From Candidatus Gastranaerophilales bacterium (GTDB lineage Bacteria; Cyanobacteriota; Vampirovibrionia; Gastranaerophilales; Gastranaerophilaceae), in the NCBI GenBank assembly GCA_944324435.1, contig CALUWH010000011.1, positions 1 through 62,139 of the forward strand: a stretch of DNA of 62,139 bases, in the 5' to 3' direction. The notes below the pieces were generated by a model. The model saw only the letters and a program-made list of their open reading frames with translations. It was not told the DNA's origin and made no database searches. Positions 25,863-34,356 of this stretch are shown here, piece after piece; position 1 is the first letter of the stretch; each line of letters begins with the position of its first letter. The position numbers and the translations under genes are program-made.

Positions 25863-26951
25863 TTATACAATATTAGACGGAATTAGTATATTAAAACTGG
25901 TGTTTTTAAGAATTTGTGATTCTACCCAGATAGCTCCGTTTAAAGATTGTACAAGGTTTTTGACGCTTGCAAGAACAATTGCTCTTAATACATTTTTTCG
26001 GTTTGTTGAATCAACAATTTTGTACGGATCAAACATGCATTCTAAATCATGTTCTGAAAGCAGAAGCGCATTACTTGAAAGTGTAATCATAGTATATACG
26101 CTTTGAGGCAGATTTTTTGAATTTATAAATTCTTCATCTGGAGTAGATAGTGTGATTGTAATATCTCCCAAATCTACAGATTTAAGAATTACTTCCAGAA
26201 TATCCTGCAGAATATTTTTAATAATTTCTTCATCTGATGAAATTGTTTTCTTCAAATTAGCTTCCTGCTGAATATTTATTTTGACGTCTTTTCCTTTGTA
26301 TAGCTGTTCATTAAATCTCACAACCGAGTTAACAAGACCTAAAATGTCAAATGTTTTGTACTCAGGAACTTTGAGAGCCGATTCGGTTTGAGAGAGTTCA
26401 AGAAGCTTACCGACAAAGTACATTAATTCAGACGAATTTTTATTAATAATTCTGATATACTTTTCCTGTTGTTCTGTCATGTTGCCGCCAAGACCATCTG
26501 CCATGGCTTGAGAGAATCCAACAATTGACTGAATAGGCGCCTTTAAGTCATTAGTCAGCTTTAGAAGAAAATTATTTTTTTCACGATTGATAACTTCTTG
26601 AGCTTCATCCTGTCCTATTTTTGGTATCGGTTGAGCTGCGTCTCTAAAATCTAAAACATAGCCTTCTTCGATTTCTTTCACTGTCATATCAAAGTAGATC
26701 TCTTTGCCCGTAAACTTTGTTATAACGGGTTTGTGCATTATGACAGAGTTTGTTATTAATGTTATTGGATTTTCTATAAAATCAGAAATATTAGATGTAA
26801 GCAGGTGCATTTTGGATGTTTCAAAAATCTCTGCGGCAATATCGTTAACCCATTGGATTTTTCCGTCTTTCCCACATAATACTATAGCATCCGGAAGAGC
26901 TTTTTCAACATCTATAGAATTTGTTCTAAATAAAATTTTCTTTATATCCAT
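25863..26951 (-). CDS. degenerate PAS-containing histidine kinase (probable pseudokinase)
   Basis: A 362-residue protein. It has a PAS-like domain (about 15-110; ALPDAIVLCGKDGKIQWVN), a HisKA-like helix (about 120-190) and a HATPase-like domain (about 205-362; NGAIWVESQ near the end). The H-box reads LTNDLKAPIQSIVGFSQ, so the phosphoacceptor His is Asn134. The N-box Asn is replaced (DILEVILKS), and the DxGxG motif is replaced by SSNALLLS. The ATP lid G2 glycines are also missing. The fold is kept but autophosphorylation looks impossible. It is the first gene of an operon with the ABC ATPase and AsmA. No response regulator is visible nearby. Confidence 0.75.
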   Translation of the reverse strand: MDIKKILFRTNSIDVEKALPDAIVLCGKDGKIQWVNDIAAEIFETSKMHLLTSNISDFIENPITLITNSVIMHKPVITKFTGKEIYFDMTVKEIEEGYVLDFRDAAQPIPKIGQDEAQEVINREKNNFLLKLTNDLKAPIQSIVGFSQAMADGLGGNMTEQQEKYIRIINKNSSELMYFVGKLLELSQTESALKVPEYKTFDILGLVNSVVRFNEQLYKGKDVKINIQQEANLKKTISSDEEIIKNILQDILEVILKSVDLGDITITLSTPDEEFINSKNLPQSVYTMITLSSNALLLSEHDLECMFDPYKIVDSTNRKNVLRAIVLASVKNLVQSLNGAIWVESQILKNTSFNILIPSNIV

Positions 26952-27080
26952 TATCTAATTTCCCTTATTAATGTATGTATTTTATCACAAACTAATATTC
27001 TTATAATTAAAAAAAGATTAACTTTATTAAGAATTGTAATTTTTTGTATTAATATATAAATATAATATAAAGGATAAACT

Positions 27081-28115
27081 ATGAAATACAAAGATTACTA
27101 TGAAATATTAGGGGTAAAGCGTGATGCAGATACTGCAGCGATAAAATCGGCATACAGAAAGCTTGCAAGAAAATATCATCCGGATGTAAATAAAACTAAA
27201 GAAGCAGAAGAAAAGTTTAAAGACATAAACGAAGCTTATGAAGTTTTATCCGATAAGGCAAAACGTCAGAGATATGATAGCCTTGGCTCAAACTGGCAGG
27301 GCGGTGCTGATTATACTCCGCCTCCGGGGTTTGAAAATTTCAGCTTTAATTTTAATCAGGGTGGAGCCCAGTCGTTTGATTTTGGCGGCAGCGGATTCTC
27401 TGATTTCTTTAGCTCTTTGTTTGGAGACATGATGGGAGCCGGAATGGGCGGTGCAAGACAGACACAAACTAATTTCGGCGGATTCGATTTTACAGGAGGC
27501 GCTGGTTCTGCAAGACAGAGAAGGACTGCACAGGCTCCAAAGCAGGAAGATTTGGATATAACAAAAAATTTGAATGTTACGGCAAAAGAGATTTTTGATG
27601 GTAAACCAATTTCCGTTACTTTTAATCAAATGGAAAAATGTACACAATGTCATGGCGGAGGTTACTGTTCAAACTGCGGCGGAACTGGTATTGTATCCAA
27701 TTCAAAGACCGTAAAAGTAAAACTCCCTAAGGGGATAACCGAGGGGAAAAAGGTTCGTCTTAAAGGCGAAGGTAAAGCAGATGCTTATGGTAACAAGGGC
27801 GATTTGTATTTTATAGTACATTTCAAAGATAGTGAGTATGACTTTGACGGTGAAAACTTGATTAAGGAAGTCGATATTACCCCACCGGAAGCGGTACTTG
27901 GCTGTTCTAAAGAAATTGAAACTCTTCATGGAAAAATTAATATTAAAATTCCGGCAGGAGTGTCAAGCGGACAATCTCTGAGATTGAAACAAATGGGACT
28001 ACCTAAGACTACCGGATACGGAGATTTGAACGCAAAAATTAAAATAGTCGTTCCTAAAAATATGTCAAAAGAAGTCATTGATTTATATAAACAAATTCAA
28101 AAGCTAACGAATTAA
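27081..28115 (+). CDS. DnaJ-family chaperone with a single zinc centre
   Basis: A 344-residue Hsp40. The J-domain has YHPDVN (HPD motif) at about residues 30-35. A Gly/Phe-rich region of over 80 residues follows. The zinc region has only two CxxC motifs (CTQC and CSNC within about 20 residues), where type I DnaJ has four, then the two C-terminal beta domains (KVKLPKGITEGKKVRLKGEG; KINIKIPAGVSSGQSLRLK). It is therefore an intermediate between DnaJ type I and CbpA type II. It is monocistronic, with a terminator right after the stop. Confidence 0.9.
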   Translation: MKYKDYYEILGVKRDADTAAIKSAYRKLARKYHPDVNKTKEAEEKFKDINEAYEVLSDKAKRQRYDSLGSNWQGGADYTPPPGFENFSFNFNQGGAQSFDFGGSGFSDFFSSLFGDMMGAGMGGARQTQTNFGGFDFTGGAGSARQRRTAQAPKQEDLDITKNLNVTAKEIFDGKPISVTFNQMEKCTQCHGGGYCSNCGGTGIVSNSKTVKVKLPKGITEGKKVRLKGEGKADAYGNKGDLYFIVHFKDSEYDFDGENLIKEVDITPPEAVLGCSKEIETLHGKINIKIPAGVSSGQSLRLKQMGLPKTTGYGDLNAKIKIVVPKNMSKEVIDLYKQIQKLTN

Positions 28116-28139
28116 GAGACCCAAAGGTCTCTTTTTTTT
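28115..28139 (+). terminator. intrinsic terminator of the DnaJ-like gene
   Basis: AGAGACC / GGTCTCT stem with a short loop, followed by TTTTTTT. Confidence 0.9.
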
Positions 28140-28211
28140 GCATATCCTCTATTTATTTGATTACAAATTATAAATAATCCTATAAACTGTAAATATCAAA
28201 TGGGGAGAGCT

Positions 28212-29087
28212 ATGTCTAGAACGAATTTAAAAACAAACAATGCCGTTAGTAAGGCAGACCTTAAAGTTGTTGATAATAATGTCGTGAAAACAACCGCCTA
28301 TAGCGATATAAATCTAAAGAAATGGCGTGATTATGACTATATTAAAACAGATACTTTATGGGAATTCCCTTCTCGTCTAAAAGAGGGCGGACATTCAAAC
28401 GAGTATCATGGAAATTACATTCCTCAAATAGCACAGCAAATTTATGAAAGATTTACAAAAAAACATGATATTGTTCTGGATTTATTCTTTGGCTCCGGCA
28501 CCTCCGGTATAGAGGCAATCAATATGGATAGAAGATGTATTGGTGTAGAGCTAAAAGAGGACCTTGCTGAATCTGTTTCAGAAAAATTTACTCCTAAACA
28601 GTTGGTTACGGATGTTAATATAATCTGTGCTGATTCTGCCAGCGAGATTGCACGAGATAAAATTCAAGCCCGACTTGATATTATGGGACGCAAGCAGGCA
28701 CAGCTTCTTATGCTTCATCCGCCGTATGACGATATTATAAAATTCTCTGATAAAAGAGAGGATTTATCTAATTGTGCGACTACAGAGGAGTTTTATAATC
28801 TCTTTGAAAAGGTCGCAAAAAACGGGTATGAGCTTCTTGAAAAAGGAAGATTTGCCTGCCTGATAATTGGTGATAAGTATGCAAATTCTCAGCATATTCC
28901 GCTTGGATTTGAGTGCATGGCAAGAATGAATAAATTAGGATTTATAACAAAGGCTATAATTATTAAAGATATGCAGGGCAATGAGCGTGCAAAAGGAAAG
29001 ACCGCTAATCTTTGGCGTTACAGAGCTCTCGCAGGCGGATTCTATATTTTTAAACACGAGTACGTAATGGTTTTCCAAAAGGTATGA
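28212..29087 (+). CDS. orphan DNA methyltransferase (N4-cytosine or N6-adenine type)
   Basis: About 291 residues from the ATG at 28212, placed after GGGGAGAG; an ATG at 28200 lies upstream of that site. AdoMet motif I reads DLFFGSGTSGIEA and the catalytic motif IV is HPPYDDIIKF, in a class with motif I before motif IV. PP-Y with a preceding His suggests an amino-methyltransferase, but the target base is uncertain. There is no restriction endonuclease or specificity gene next to it, so it is an orphan. It is coupled to the DUF167 gene by a 4-bp overlap. Confidence 0.8.
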   Translation: MSRTNLKTNNAVSKADLKVVDNNVVKTTAYSDINLKKWRDYDYIKTDTLWEFPSRLKEGGHSNEYHGNYIPQIAQQIYERFTKKHDIVLDLFFGSGTSGIEAINMDRRCIGVELKEDLAESVSEKFTPKQLVTDVNIICADSASEIARDKIQARLDIMGRKQAQLLMLHPPYDDIIKFSDKREDLSNCATTEEFYNLFEKVAKNGYELLEKGRFACLIIGDKYANSQHIPLGFECMARMNKLGFITKAIIIKDMQGNERAKGKTANLWRYRALAGGFYIFKHEYVMVFQKV

Positions 29088-29371
29088 TAAAAGATACTGA
29101 AAATGGGCTTGTTGTTCAAATAAGAATAGTTCCGAATTCTTCCAAAAATGAGATTATTTTAGAAGAAGAGTTTGTAAAGGTTAAAATAACCGCCCAACCT
29201 GTAGAAAATAAGGCAAACAAAGCTTTAGTTGAGTTTTTGTCAAAACAGTTTAAGGTTCCTAAAACGAGTATTGAAATTTTAAAAGGACATACATCTAAAG
29301 ATAAAACTCTTTTGTTTTCGACATCGGATGAGAATAAGAAATCTTTTATAATTTCTCAATTGACAAAATAG
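29084..29371 (+). CDS. DUF167/YggU-family protein
   Basis: A 95-residue protein with the DUF167 core: IVPNSSKNEIILEEE, then VKITAQPVENKANKALVEFL and a final strand after ILKGHTSKDKTL. The family is widespread and of unknown function, with a nucleic-acid-binding-like fold. It starts within the stop of the methyltransferase gene. Confidence 0.88.
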   Translation: MIKDTENGLVVQIRIVPNSSKNEIILEEEFVKVKITAQPVENKANKALVEFLSKQFKVPKTSIEILKGHTSKDKTLLFSTSDENKKSFIISQLTK

Positions 29372-29416
29372 TGTAAAACCTATACTATAGTAAATATAGA
29401 GTATAGAGAGGTAAGA

Positions 29417-29722
29417 ATGTACAAACGCTGGTATGATGTTGACCCTACAGTAAGCTTGGCAGTAAGTTTGATGAGAAATGCCAATATCATGACACAATAC
29501 AAGTGTGCAGATATTATTGTTAAAAAATCAAAAGATAATGGCGTTAATTTATCTGAAAATATTCTAACAGATGCCTTTACTTATGTATTAAGACGCTGGT
29601 ATGATACTGATCAAAAAATAGCAGAATCGTTTGAATATTTAAAATTGTTACCGCTTGATTTACAAAAAGAGGCTGCTCTTGATATAATTAATTTCTTGCA
29701 GGAAGAAGAAACTCACAAATAG
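29417..29722 (+). CDS. small protein of unknown function with duplicated RWYD motif
   Basis: A 101-residue soluble, helical protein. The sequence has two matching halves, KRWYDVDPTVSLAVSLMRNA at the start and RRWYDTDQKIAESFEYLKLL near residue 60, so it arose by duplication of a 50-residue unit. The function is not recognised. It is 2 bp ahead of the antiporter gene on the same strand. A GAGAGG ribosome-binding site precedes the start. Confidence 0.7.
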   Translation: MYKRWYDVDPTVSLAVSLMRNANIMTQYKCADIIVKKSKDNGVNLSENILTDAFTYVLRRWYDTDQKIAESFEYLKLLPLDLQKEAALDIINFLQEEETHK

Positions 29723-29724
29723 TT

Positions 29725-31041
29725 ATGGATACATTTATAAAATTTATTTTGAATCCTGCATTAATTTCGGTTGTTTTACTTTGCATATTATGCCTTAGAA
29801 AAATAAATGTACTTCTTGCAATAATTATATCAACTCTTTGTGCCGGGCTAATCTCCGGCATGGATGTCAGAGAAGTAATGAACGTTTTTATATCAGGAAT
29901 GGGCGGAAATTCTGAAACAGCCTTGAGTTATATTTTACTGGGGGCTTTTGCTGCAACAATGGCACATTCAGGCTTTACTGATGTTATATCCAATAAAATA
30001 GCAAAATTTGTTGCAGATAGAAAATATGTGTTGCTGGGAATTTTAACCTTGATTGCAATGGCTTCTCAAAATCTTATACCGATACATATTGCTTTTATTC
30101 CAATTATCATTCCTCCGCTTTTGAGTATAATGAATAAACTTGATATAGACAGACGGGCCGTTGCCTGCGTATTGGCATTTGGATTAAAAATGCCATATAT
30201 TGCAATTCCGGCAGGATTTGGACTTATTTTCCAGAATCTTATAGCGGATAATATGGTTCAAAATGGGGTTCACGTTTTAAGAAGTGATATTTGGAAATTC
30301 AATTCTATTCTGGGATTAGGAATGGTTGCCGGTTTATTAATTGCTGTCTTTATTTCATATAGAAAACCTCGAATTTATGAAAATAAGCCGATTGCAAACT
30401 CTGACTTGCAAACGGCAGAATTTAGACCGAAGCATTGGATAGTAATCCTAGCAGCACTTGCGACTTTTATCGTTCAATTACTGACACAATCTTTACCTCT
30501 GGGGGCTTTGGTTGGGCTTGGAATAATCTTTTCTTTTGGAGTAATTCCGCAGAGCAAGATGGATCATATGATGAATGAAGGTATTTATCTTATGGGATAT
30601 GTAGCATTTGTAATGCTTGTTGCAGCCGGGTTTGCATCTGTATTGAAGGAGACCGGAGCAATAGACAGTCTCGTTAAGATTGTTTTGAATTACCTTCCTT
30701 CAAGCATAATATTAACCTCTTTGATAATCTTGTTACTGGGCTTATTTATAACAATTGGTATAGGAACTTCTTTTGGGACAATTCCTATTATAGCAGTTTT
30801 ATTTTTACCAATATGCATAAAAATGGGGTTTAATGTTCCACAGATGGTTGTTTTAGTATCGGCAGCGGCTGCTCTTGGTGATGCCGGTTCTCCTGCATCT
30901 GATACAACATTAGGCCCGACTGCAGGATTAAATGCAGACGGGCAGCATAACCATATTTTTGATACCTGCATTCCGACCTTTTTGCATTATAATATAGCTT
31001 TGATAATCTTTGCATTGATCGGAATATCAATTTTAAACTAA
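29725..31041 (+). CDS. Na+/H+ antiporter-family membrane protein
   Basis: A 438-residue integral membrane protein with about 11 helices. It matches the Na+/H+ antiporter family that carries the long conserved C-terminal segment GDAGSPASDTTLGPTAGLN followed by DGQHNHIFDTCIPTF. Expected role: sodium or proton exchange across the inner membrane. Substrate specificity cannot be read from the sequence. It is the last gene of a plus-strand block that converges with the coiled-coil gene at 31042. Confidence 0.85.
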   Translation: MDTFIKFILNPALISVVLLCILCLRKINVLLAIIISTLCAGLISGMDVREVMNVFISGMGGNSETALSYILLGAFAATMAHSGFTDVISNKIAKFVADRKYVLLGILTLIAMASQNLIPIHIAFIPIIIPPLLSIMNKLDIDRRAVACVLAFGLKMPYIAIPAGFGLIFQNLIADNMVQNGVHVLRSDIWKFNSILGLGMVAGLLIAVFISYRKPRIYENKPIANSDLQTAEFRPKHWIVILAALATFIVQLLTQSLPLGALVGLGIIFSFGVIPQSKMDHMMNEGIYLMGYVAFVMLVAAGFASVLKETGAIDSLVKIVLNYLPSSIILTSLIILLLGLFITIGIGTSFGTIPIIAVLFLPICIKMGFNVPQMVVLVSAAAALGDAGSPASDTTLGPTAGLNADGQHNHIFDTCIPTFLHYNIALIIFALIGISILN

Positions 31042-31470
31042 TTAGTTCAAACCATAGTCATAATCTTCTTGAATGTTGTTTGTTAACATTGTGCTTATTG
31101 ACTCGATATAAGCGTTAACTTCTTCCAATTCAGCGCTTGCTGTAGTGATTTGAGCATCAATAGCAGTTTCCCAAGCGGTTAATTCATCGAGCTGGTCCTG
31201 GAATTGAGCAGCGATCTTATCAATCTGTTCTTCAAAATCAGGAATTTCGGTGTAATCTTTATAATCAGCCTGTAAATCTTCGTCACTTTCATATAATGCT
31301 TTGAAGTAATCTCTGACTTCGTGTTCTTGAGATGATTTCAAAGATTGAGCATCTGCCTGAGAATAAGTTGCCAGAGTTTTTTGGCTCTGATACTGAGTGA
31401 TGAGAAGGTTCAGCTCATTTCTTCTTAACTTATAATTTATTAATGTTTCGTGTAAATTTGCAGTTGCCAT
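31042..31470 (-). CDS. lineage-specific acidic coiled-coil protein
   Basis: A 142-residue protein, almost entirely helical. Heptad-like segments at residues 10-45 (ETLINYKLRRNELNLLITQY) and 75-130 (FEEQIDKIAAQFQDQLDELTAWE), with an acidic tail (EDYDYGLN). No signal peptide, no membrane segment, no known family. Small helical proteins like this occur as needle, chaperone or sorting subunits of secretion machines, which is only a thought. The promoter is strong and shares a module with the candidate sRNA at 9.2 kb. Confidence 0.65.
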   Translation of the reverse strand: MATANLHETLINYKLRRNELNLLITQYQSQKTLATYSQADAQSLKSSQEHEVRDYFKALYESDEDLQADYKDYTEIPDFEEQIDKIAAQFQDQLDELTAWETAIDAQITTASAELEEVNAYIESISTMLTNNIQEDYDYGLN

Positions 31471-31498
31471 CTTGTTTCACCATCTTTTAAATCTTACA

Positions 31499-31556
31499 TA
31501 TATATAAAGTATTTACAAATTGTCAAATTTCACAACGCTATTTTTTTGTTACAAAA
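31499..31556 (-). promoter_or_regulatory. promoter with two palindromes for the coiled-coil gene
   Basis: TTGACA (31521-31526) and a TATATATATG -10 region (31499-31505) on the minus strand, about 16 bp apart. The palindrome TTGTCAAATTTCACAA (31520-31535) overlaps the -35 and TTTTGTTACAAAA (31544-31556) lies upstream. 31493-31514 equals 9300-9321 over 22 bp. Confidence 0.65.
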
Positions 31557-31901
31557 CTTAATATTTTGCTTGGGACGAATTCAAGAAGCAATCGCAACAC
31601 TATGAAGTTGAAAAACTTGTTCGGGTGTCAGGAGTAAATATATTATTTATTTTATTTATTTTTTTTCAACAGGTGTTTTACTTGAATCTACAAAATTAAT
31701 TTACACCTGACATTCTTATAGCTTGAATGTGGCTTGCAAAAACATGATTTAATGTTAAGCGTTTAATATTTTTTTAATTTTAGATTTAAATAAAAATTTA
31801 TTTTCTTATTTTTACGCCATTCGGAGGATTTCTCGAAAAAAATATTAAAGATTAAATTTTGTCTGACGATAATATTAACATACATTAGGTTCGGAGAAAT
31901 T
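31557..31901. other. AT-rich divergent intergenic region
   Basis: A 345-bp gap without a convincing reading frame between the coiled-coil gene and the TPR gene. It contains an inverted repeat (see 31626-31712) and AT-rich runs, and ends with a GGAG ribosome-binding site 6-8 bp before 31902. No RNA gene is recognised. Confidence 0.5.
31626..31712. repeat. inverted repeat TGTCAGGnGTAAAT
   Basis: TGTCAGGAGTAAAT (31626-31639) and ATTTACACCTGACA (31699-31712) form a 14-bp inverted repeat with one mismatch and a 59-nt T-rich loop. A third partial copy, CAGGTGTTTTA, lies in the loop at 31670-31680. Confidence 0.6.
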
Positions 31902-33545
31902 ATGACAGACACAATTACCCCAATTCCGGTTAGTAATAAAGCGAATATTTTGCTTGAAGAGGCAAGAAGCGCGCACGAAAAATATTTAATTAAGCAGCAG
32001 GATGCTGACTTAGAAAAAGCTATTGAATGTTATATTGATGCAATAAAAATAAATCCGGCACTTTCAGAGTCGTATTACAGGCTGGCTAGTTTATTGCTTA
32101 TTAAAGGACAAATTTCTATTGACGGCGCGATTGAGCAGTGTAAAACAGCTTTAACGCTTGAACCTGATAATGTCAATGCTCATATATATTCCGGGTATTT
32201 TCAGTGTCTTAACGGTAATTTTGAAGAAGCCGAAAAAGAGTTTAAGCTTGCGGTATCAAATTCCGGCATAAATTCTGCAAGACCGAGACTTTTTCTTTCT
32301 AAGGTTCTTTTTACAAGAATCAAAAACCATGATTCATCAGTCAAAGTTTTGATGAAGTTTATGTACTACTTTTTATCAGGGAGCATGATGATTATGTGGG
32401 ACTGCCCTTCTCTAAAAATGTTTTGCAAATTCTTAGCAAATGATTTTTCAGTATTTTCATATAAAACTTTAGGGGAAACTTTTGAAAAAATGAAGTTATT
32501 CCCATCAGCTTTGGAAGCGTATTCAAAGGGGCTTGAAAAAACTTCGCAGGGCAATCTTTTTTACCAAAAGATGGGTGATTTATCACTTGAATGCAACGAT
32601 ATAGAAGCAAGTCTTGAATGCTATAAAAAAGCTTATGAACTCAATCCTACAGACAGAGAAGTTTTGATTAAGCTTGCTACTATTAATCAAACGTATTTCC
32701 CTGAAGATGTTGATACTACGATTGATTATTACAATTCCCTGCTTGAGTTTGGAATTGATTTAGATAAGATTTATTATGAGCTTGGACATTTGTATTTAAA
32801 TAAGGCAGACAAAATCCATGCCGTAACAGCATTCAAACTCGCACAAGAGATAAATCCTGAAAATCCATACTATAACAATTCACTGGCTTACGCTTACATC
32901 AAAGCCGAGCTTTACGACGATGCGATTGAATACTATCAGCTGGCAATCAAATTAAATCCTGATGCTGAATGGACATCAATTGTATGTCATGCGCTCGGAG
33001 CTATTTATGCAGAGGTTAAGAATAATTTTGATGCGGCAGAAGCAACTTTTAATGCAGGGATTGTCCTTGACCCTAAAAATGTTGATATTCAGCTTTCACT
33101 GGGTGATTTATACATGTCACAAGGAGATTTGGACAAGGCTATTAAAACATATTGCGATGCAATTGCAGTTGAGCCGGAAAATTATCTTACGTATGCAAAA
33201 ACAGGGCTTGCACTCTGGGAAAAAGACTATTTAGAAGAGTCAATTGTTGCATTCCACAAATCGATTGAATTGAATCCGGATTTTGAAATTGCACAGAATA
33301 ACCTTGGCGTTGTTTATCTGGACGGACTTGGTGACCCCAAAGAATCTGTTGAATATTTCAAAAACGCGATTAATATTAATCCTAATTATACTCTTGCATA
33401 TTTTAATCTGGGAAGAGCTTATCAGGCAATTGGTGACAAGGCTCTTGCAGCAGAGTATTTCCAATTAACAATGGATTTGAACAAAATTACACAGGAAATG
33501 GCTGACAAAGAAATCAGAGAACGCCTTTACGGTCTGTTTGAATAA
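31902..33545 (+). CDS. TPR-repeat protein (paralogue of 19275-20861)
   Basis: A 547-residue TPR protein with about 12 repeats (YRLASLLLIKGQ, MGDLSLECNDIEASLECYKKA, LGDLYMSQGDLDKAIKTY and so on) and a hydrophobic interruption near residues 145-165 (MKFMYYFLSGSMMIMWD). Same architecture, same interruption position and same C-terminal block as the TPR protein at 19-21 kb. No signal peptide. It probably scaffolds a complex; the partner is unknown. Confidence 0.8.
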   Translation: MTDTITPIPVSNKANILLEEARSAHEKYLIKQQDADLEKAIECYIDAIKINPALSESYYRLASLLLIKGQISIDGAIEQCKTALTLEPDNVNAHIYSGYFQCLNGNFEEAEKEFKLAVSNSGINSARPRLFLSKVLFTRIKNHDSSVKVLMKFMYYFLSGSMMIMWDCPSLKMFCKFLANDFSVFSYKTLGETFEKMKLFPSALEAYSKGLEKTSQGNLFYQKMGDLSLECNDIEASLECYKKAYELNPTDREVLIKLATINQTYFPEDVDTTIDYYNSLLEFGIDLDKIYYELGHLYLNKADKIHAVTAFKLAQEINPENPYYNNSLAYAYIKAELYDDAIEYYQLAIKLNPDAEWTSIVCHALGAIYAEVKNNFDAAEATFNAGIVLDPKNVDIQLSLGDLYMSQGDLDKAIKTYCDAIAVEPENYLTYAKTGLALWEKDYLEESIVAFHKSIELNPDFEIAQNNLGVVYLDGLGDPKESVEYFKNAININPNYTLAYFNLGRAYQAIGDKALAAEYFQLTMDLNKITQEMADKEIRERLYGLFE

Positions 33546-33546
33546 T

Positions 33547-34356
33547 CTACAGATTGGAATGCGCACACTCAACAACTTCTTTTATATCAGGCTCAATGCC
33601 GCCATCCGGTTGAGTTGAAAACCAGACCAAATATTCGATATTTCCGGCAGGGCCCTTTATAGATGAGTACGTCAAGCCTTTTATAGAGTAGTTTAATCCC
33701 TTTATGCAGGAGATAACGTTTTCTATTACCATAATATGTGTATTAGAATCCCTTACAACGCCGCCTTTTTCAATTAGCTCTTTTCCTGCTTCAAACTGCG
33801 GTTTAATAAGGCAAATCATTTCATGGAACTCCGGACTCATCAGGGTTTTAAGATTCGGAAGCACTTTTTCTAATGATATAAACGACAAGTCCGAAACAAG
33901 TAAATCCGCTACAGGTTCGCCATCTGCGTATATATCAGAAAAATTGCAAGTTCTGAGATTCGTTTTCTCAATAGTCTTAACCTGCTTTGAGCTTCTTATT
34001 TTCCAATCAAGCTGGCCGTATCCGACGTCAACTGCGTAAACAAACTTTGCGCCGTGCTGAAGCAGGCAGTCCGTAAAGCCGCCGGTTGATGCTCCGGCAT
34101 CAAAGCAGATTCTATCCCGGATATTTACGTCAAAGCTTTCAAGAGCCTTTTGAAGCTTAAATCCGCCTCTTGATACGTAAGGCATGGATTTTACGTGGAA
34201 ATCGTATTCTTTTGAAGGGTCTATCTGAAATCCTGCCTTTGTTATAACCTCAGTTCCAATCATTACATTCCCTGCAAGAATCGCTGCAGAAGCCTTGCTT
34301 TTGTTTTCAAAATACCCTAAATCAACTAAAATTTTATCCAAACGTTCTTTTTTCAA
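33547..34356 (-). CDS. tlyA: TlyA-family rRNA methyltransferase
   Basis: A 269-residue protein with an N-terminal S4 RNA-binding domain (ERLDKILVDLGYFENKSKASAAIL) and a C-terminal FtsJ-like 2'-O-methyltransferase domain (DAGASTGGFTDCLLQ, VSDLSFISL, IKPQFEAG). TlyA enzymes methylate 16S and 23S rRNA riboses; some were earlier called hemolysins. The K-D-K-E catalytic logic of the FtsJ fold appears intact. It overlaps the upstream tatD gene by 4 bp. Confidence 0.92.
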   Translation of the reverse strand: MKKERLDKILVDLGYFENKSKASAAILAGNVMIGTEVITKAGFQIDPSKEYDFHVKSMPYVSRGGFKLQKALESFDVNIRDRICFDAGASTGGFTDCLLQHGAKFVYAVDVGYGQLDWKIRSSKQVKTIEKTNLRTCNFSDIYADGEPVADLLVSDLSFISLEKVLPNLKTLMSPEFHEMICLIKPQFEAGKELIEKGGVVRDSNTHIMVIENVISCIKGLNYSIKGLTYSSIKGPAGNIEYLVWFSTQPDGGIEPDIKEVVECAHSNL

